From the NCBI GenBank assembly GCA_963807925.1, contig CAWEDP010000004.1:124001-188000 (forward strand): a stretch of DNA of 64,000 bases. The letters run 5' to 3'. Under the pieces are notes generated by a model. It did no database searches and had not been told where the DNA came from. It saw only the letters and a list, made by a program, of their open reading frames with translations. The first letter of the stretch is position 1, and each line of letters opens with the position of its first letter. Positions 61,868 to 64,000 of this stretch are shown here, in pieces. A program made the translations under genes and the position numbers. Source of the DNA: CAWEDP01 sp963807925 (GTDB lineage Bacteria > Acidobacteriota > Vicinamibacteria > Vicinamibacterales > CAVVIG01).

Positions 61868-62806
61868 CTACCGGGCCGGCGCAGCCGGTGCAGCCGGCGG
61901 GGGCGGCGCGGGCGCGGCCGGGGCGCCGCAATTGCGCGCGCACTTCTCCGGCCGCACGAAGACGTCCTTCATCTTCTTGCGGTAGTCGGGGTACATCGTC
62001 TCGGCGCCGCCCAGGACAGCGTCTCTCGGGATGCCGTACAGCTTCGTGAGCTCGTCGACGAACGGGTTTCTCTCCGGGATGTAATGCGGCACACTGCCGT
62101 CGCCGCTGGTGCCTTCGTAGCCCGACACGCACGGCGGACCCACGGGGGAGATTGGATTGCCATCGAGCTGGAAGTTCTTCGACAGGATTTCCGGCTCGCT
62201 CAGGTATACCGGATCCTCGACGATCGCGAGCACCGTCAGCAGATCGCCGTGCCGGATGAAGCGCGTGGTGAGCGTCGCCTCGTCGCTCGTGGGGGCGCCG
62301 TTGCGCCGGATCGACCCGGCCTTCATGTGGGTCGTGGAGGCCACCAGCGTGTCGCCGTCCCACACGCCCGTGGTGAAGCCGCCGTGCTCGTGCGGCGCGT
62401 TCTTGGACGGATGCGGACGGCCGTCCATCCAGATGGTCGTCGGCGCGCGATCCTCCCACGCGCCGATCTTCCACGCGATGGTCGCGCCGCTGAGCGGATC
62501 GGTCTCGTTCCAGATCTTCATGCCGAAGGGACCCATCACGAGGTAGTAGGGCGGCCACAGGCCGCACTGCCGCTCGATCATCGCCAGCTGCGAGGCCGAG
62601 TAGCTCAAGGCCTTCAGGCGCCCGTCTTCATTGAGCGGAAGGCCGGTGTAATCGACGGCGTACGGTCCGGCCGCGCGTTCGAGCGCGTCCTCGTGGTTGC
62701 GCGCGGCCCACGATCCCGACAGCTCCGTCTGCGCGAGGGCAGGACGGCTCGCGGCCGCGACGACGAGCAGAGCGAGCAGTGTGTGAAAGCGAGTCGACCT
62801 GTTCAC
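61868..62806 (-). CDS. Exported WDGDTL-type protein of unknown function
   Basis: This 312-residue protein has a signal peptide (RFHTLLALLVVAAASRPALA). It has SGSWAARNHEDALERAAGPYAV, then TTIWMDGRPHP, GVWDGDTLVASTTHMKAGSIRRNGAP and a C-terminal region with PEKCARNCG and a Pro/Ala tail. The WDGDTL core links it to the proteins at 44181, 45237 and 48334. Two in-frame GTG starts lie at 62809 and 62806; the latter is better spaced from GGAGGG. It is the third gene of the MBL/WDGDTL/serine hydrolase unit. Confidence 0.85.
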   Translation of the reverse strand: MNRSTRFHTLLALLVVAAASRPALAQTELSGSWAARNHEDALERAAGPYAVDYTGLPLNEDGRLKALSYSASQLAMIERQCGLWPPYYLVMGPFGMKIWNETDPLSGATIAWKIGAWEDRAPTTIWMDGRPHPSKNAPHEHGGFTTGVWDGDTLVASTTHMKAGSIRRNGAPTSDEATLTTRFIRHGDLLTVLAIVEDPVYLSEPEILSKNFQLDGNPISPVGPPCVSGYEGTSGDGSVPHYIPERNPFVDELTKLYGIPRDAVLGGAETMYPDYRKKMKDVFVRPEKCARNCGAPAAPAPPPPAAPAAPAR

Positions 62807-62855
62807 CACGTCCCTCCGGTCCGAGAGGCGGACGGCGATTCTCCCCATCCGGCGC

Positions 62856-63659
62856 CTACCACGTCGACGAACAGGGCGTGGGATCCCATCCCTTGGCGTC
62901 CGCCTGCTTCTTGAACTGCGAGCTCACGATGAACGGCTGTCGCAGGTACTTCGAATCCTCGACGACCGCCGTGACCACCAGCAGGGGCGTGCCGTCGCCG
63001 AGCGGCGCCAGATCGAGGTACTCGGTCACGACGGCGCTCTCGCTGTACGGCACGCCGTTCTTCCGCAGGTAGCCCGCCTTCAGGTTCGTCGTCACCACCT
63101 TCAACGATCCCTTCCTCGGCCCTGCGTTCGCTCCGCGTCCGCGCCCTCCCGGCATCTCCCAGCGGGCGACGGAGCTTCCCTGCCACGTCGCCTCGGCGTC
63201 CTTCGGCGCATCCGCTCCGAAGCGGAACAGCCGCGTCTGGGTGCCGGCGTCCGCGTCGACGCGCAGCGTCATGTCGTCCGGCCACGTGATGTGGAGACGT
63301 CCGGGCAGCCGCATGATCGCTGCCGCGCCGTACGACCGGCACTGGTTGCCGGCGGCCTGATCGGCCGCCGGATCCCACGCGTTGGCCACCTTCACCGCAT
63401 CCGGCGTCATCGGCACGCCCTGGTAGTCGCCCTTGGTCGGCGTCACCATCCGATAGCGCCAGTCCTCGGTGACCACCGACACCCAGTAGCCCGTGAGATC
63501 GATGGGCGCGGACGCCCTCGGCGTCTGAGCGCCTCTGGCCGGGCCGCCGGCCTGGGCGCCGCCGCCGCGTCCTCCGCGCCCCTGCGCGGGCGCATCGGCC
63601 GGCACACCGAGCGTTGCGGCCGCGAGCGCGGCGATGACGAGCGTCTGTCGTCCGCTCAC
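62856..63659 (-). CDS. Exported protein of unknown function, distant relative of the WDGDTL group
   Basis: This 267-residue protein has a GTG start overlapping the stop of the upstream MBL gene (GTGA). The signal peptide LVIAALAAATLGVPADAPAQ is followed by a Gly/Arg-rich stretch (GRGGRGGGAQAGGPARG). The body has PIDLTGYWVSVVTEDWRYR, a Cys-containing NQCRSYGAAAIMRLPGRLHI, and GSLKVVTTNLKAGYLRKNGVPYSES, which parallels the second half of the WDGDTL core (compare STTHMKAGSIRRNGAP at 61868-62806). The two adjacent genes are thus related. Function unknown. Confidence 0.83.
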   Translation of the reverse strand: MSGRQTLVIAALAAATLGVPADAPAQGRGGRGGGAQAGGPARGAQTPRASAPIDLTGYWVSVVTEDWRYRMVTPTKGDYQGVPMTPDAVKVANAWDPAADQAAGNQCRSYGAAAIMRLPGRLHITWPDDMTLRVDADAGTQTRLFRFGADAPKDAEATWQGSSVARWEMPGGRGRGANAGPRKGSLKVVTTNLKAGYLRKNGVPYSESAVVTEYLDLAPLGDGTPLLVVTAVVEDSKYLRQPFIVSSQFKKQADAKGWDPTPCSSTW

Positions 63660-64000
63660 TTCTTTGGCTCCTGGACCAGGCTCGCGTACACCGCCTCGAC
63701 GAACATGCGGGTCGTCCACGGCCCGGTGTCGGATCCGTACCGGCGCGTGTAGCCCCGCGTGGGCGCCGTCGCCTGGATCTGATCCAGCGTTCGGCCTTCC
63801 TTGATCAGATCGCGAATGCGGTCGCGTACGACGGTCACCATGTCGCGGTACTCGACGACATCCAGCTGATCGCACACGCGTCCGTGTCCCGGCAGGACGT
63901 AGGTTCCCGCTTCGCGCGACACGATCGGGACCGAGGGAATCGCCAGCTCCACGAGCCGGTTCAGCGCGTCGACCTCGCCCTGCACGCTGCCGCCGCGCGC
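63656..64000 (-). CDS. MBL-fold hydrolase, C-terminal part at the window edge
   Basis: This open frame runs off the right edge. Visible residues include RGGSVQGEVDALNRLVELAIPS, VLPGHGRVCDQLD and RDMVTVVRDRIRDLIKEGRTLDQIQATAPTRGYTRRYG. The PGHG motif and the following helix match the C-terminal part of the secreted MBL protein at 32244-33149 (VPGHGAM, IRDRIAPLVRQGQTEEQV), so this is a paralogue. The catalytic HxHxDH lies outside the window. It is coupled by GTGA to the next gene. Confidence 0.85.
   Translation of the reverse strand, partial: ARGGSVQGEVDALNRLVELAIPSVPIVSREAGTYVLPGHGRVCDQLDVVEYRDMVTVVRDRIRDLIKEGRTLDQIQATAPTRGYTRRYGSDTGPWTTRMFVEAVYASLVQEPKK

Overview
The window is GC-rich bacterial DNA, densely coded on both strands, and most likely comes from an Acidobacteriota genome, probably class Vicinamibacteria. 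The lineage call is an inference. It rests on a secreted protein with the acidobacterial VWFA-related domain (35430-36455), several secreted proteins of the WDGDTLVVD type, two DUF6152 proteins, a CRTAC1/FG-GAP protein and a reaction-centre-like dihaem cytochrome c. No rRNA, tRNA, CRISPR array, prophage or insertion sequence was recognised.

Layout. 1-1962: end of a sigma-54 activator, a heavily deleted remnant of an isoquinoline 1-oxidoreductase gene pair, and a c-type cytochrome. 2193-9150: outer-membrane protein, a soluble MgtE-like sensor coupled to an Nramp-type transporter, MscL with a zinc ribbon, a frameshifted lipoprotein, a small membrane protein and a DUF5996 protein. 9194-15285: aldehyde dehydrogenase, UPF0173 hydrolase, and the aerobic benzoyl-CoA genes boxB and boxC divergent from a TetR regulator with a clear palindromic operator. 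15346-22331: lipoate synthase and a convergent aceE-aceF-lpd operon (pyruvate dehydrogenase). 22651-33698: uracil-DNA glycosylase, glycerophosphodiesterase, an AAA+ ATPase/VWA/LON-domain trio, YpdA-like reductase, CoA-transferase and enoyl-CoA hydratase, an MFS transporter, a secreted metallo-beta-lactamase-fold (MBL) protein and a methyltransferase. 33739-43729: REP-like palindromes at two places, a GH13 protein, secreted VWFA and MBL proteins, an AEC permease, and a two-component system translationally coupled to a CRTAC1 protein.

43730-49233 and 60515-64000 are two clusters of exported proteins of unknown function that share a WDGDTL-type core. They sit next to DUF6152, a dihaem cytochrome, a serine hydrolase and MBL proteins. 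49247-56426 is a minus-strand protocatechuate 4,5-cleavage operon: DUF6282 protein (frameshifted), ligC, ligJ, ligK, a fused ligBA dioxygenase, an aromatic-acid transporter and a DUF1932 dehydrogenase. It is followed by an OFA-type transporter and a large patatin-like membrane protein.

Taken together the genes suggest an aerobic heterotroph that degrades aromatic acids by two routes (benzoyl-CoA epoxidation and protocatechuate meta-cleavage), feeding pyruvate and acetyl-CoA into a lipoate-dependent pyruvate dehydrogenase. The most novel material appears to be the recurring exported-protein modules, the MgtE-sensor/Nramp pair, the AAA+/VWA/LON trio and the deletion-riddled iorAB relic. Two genes each carry what looks like a single-base frameshift, which may be real or an assembly error.
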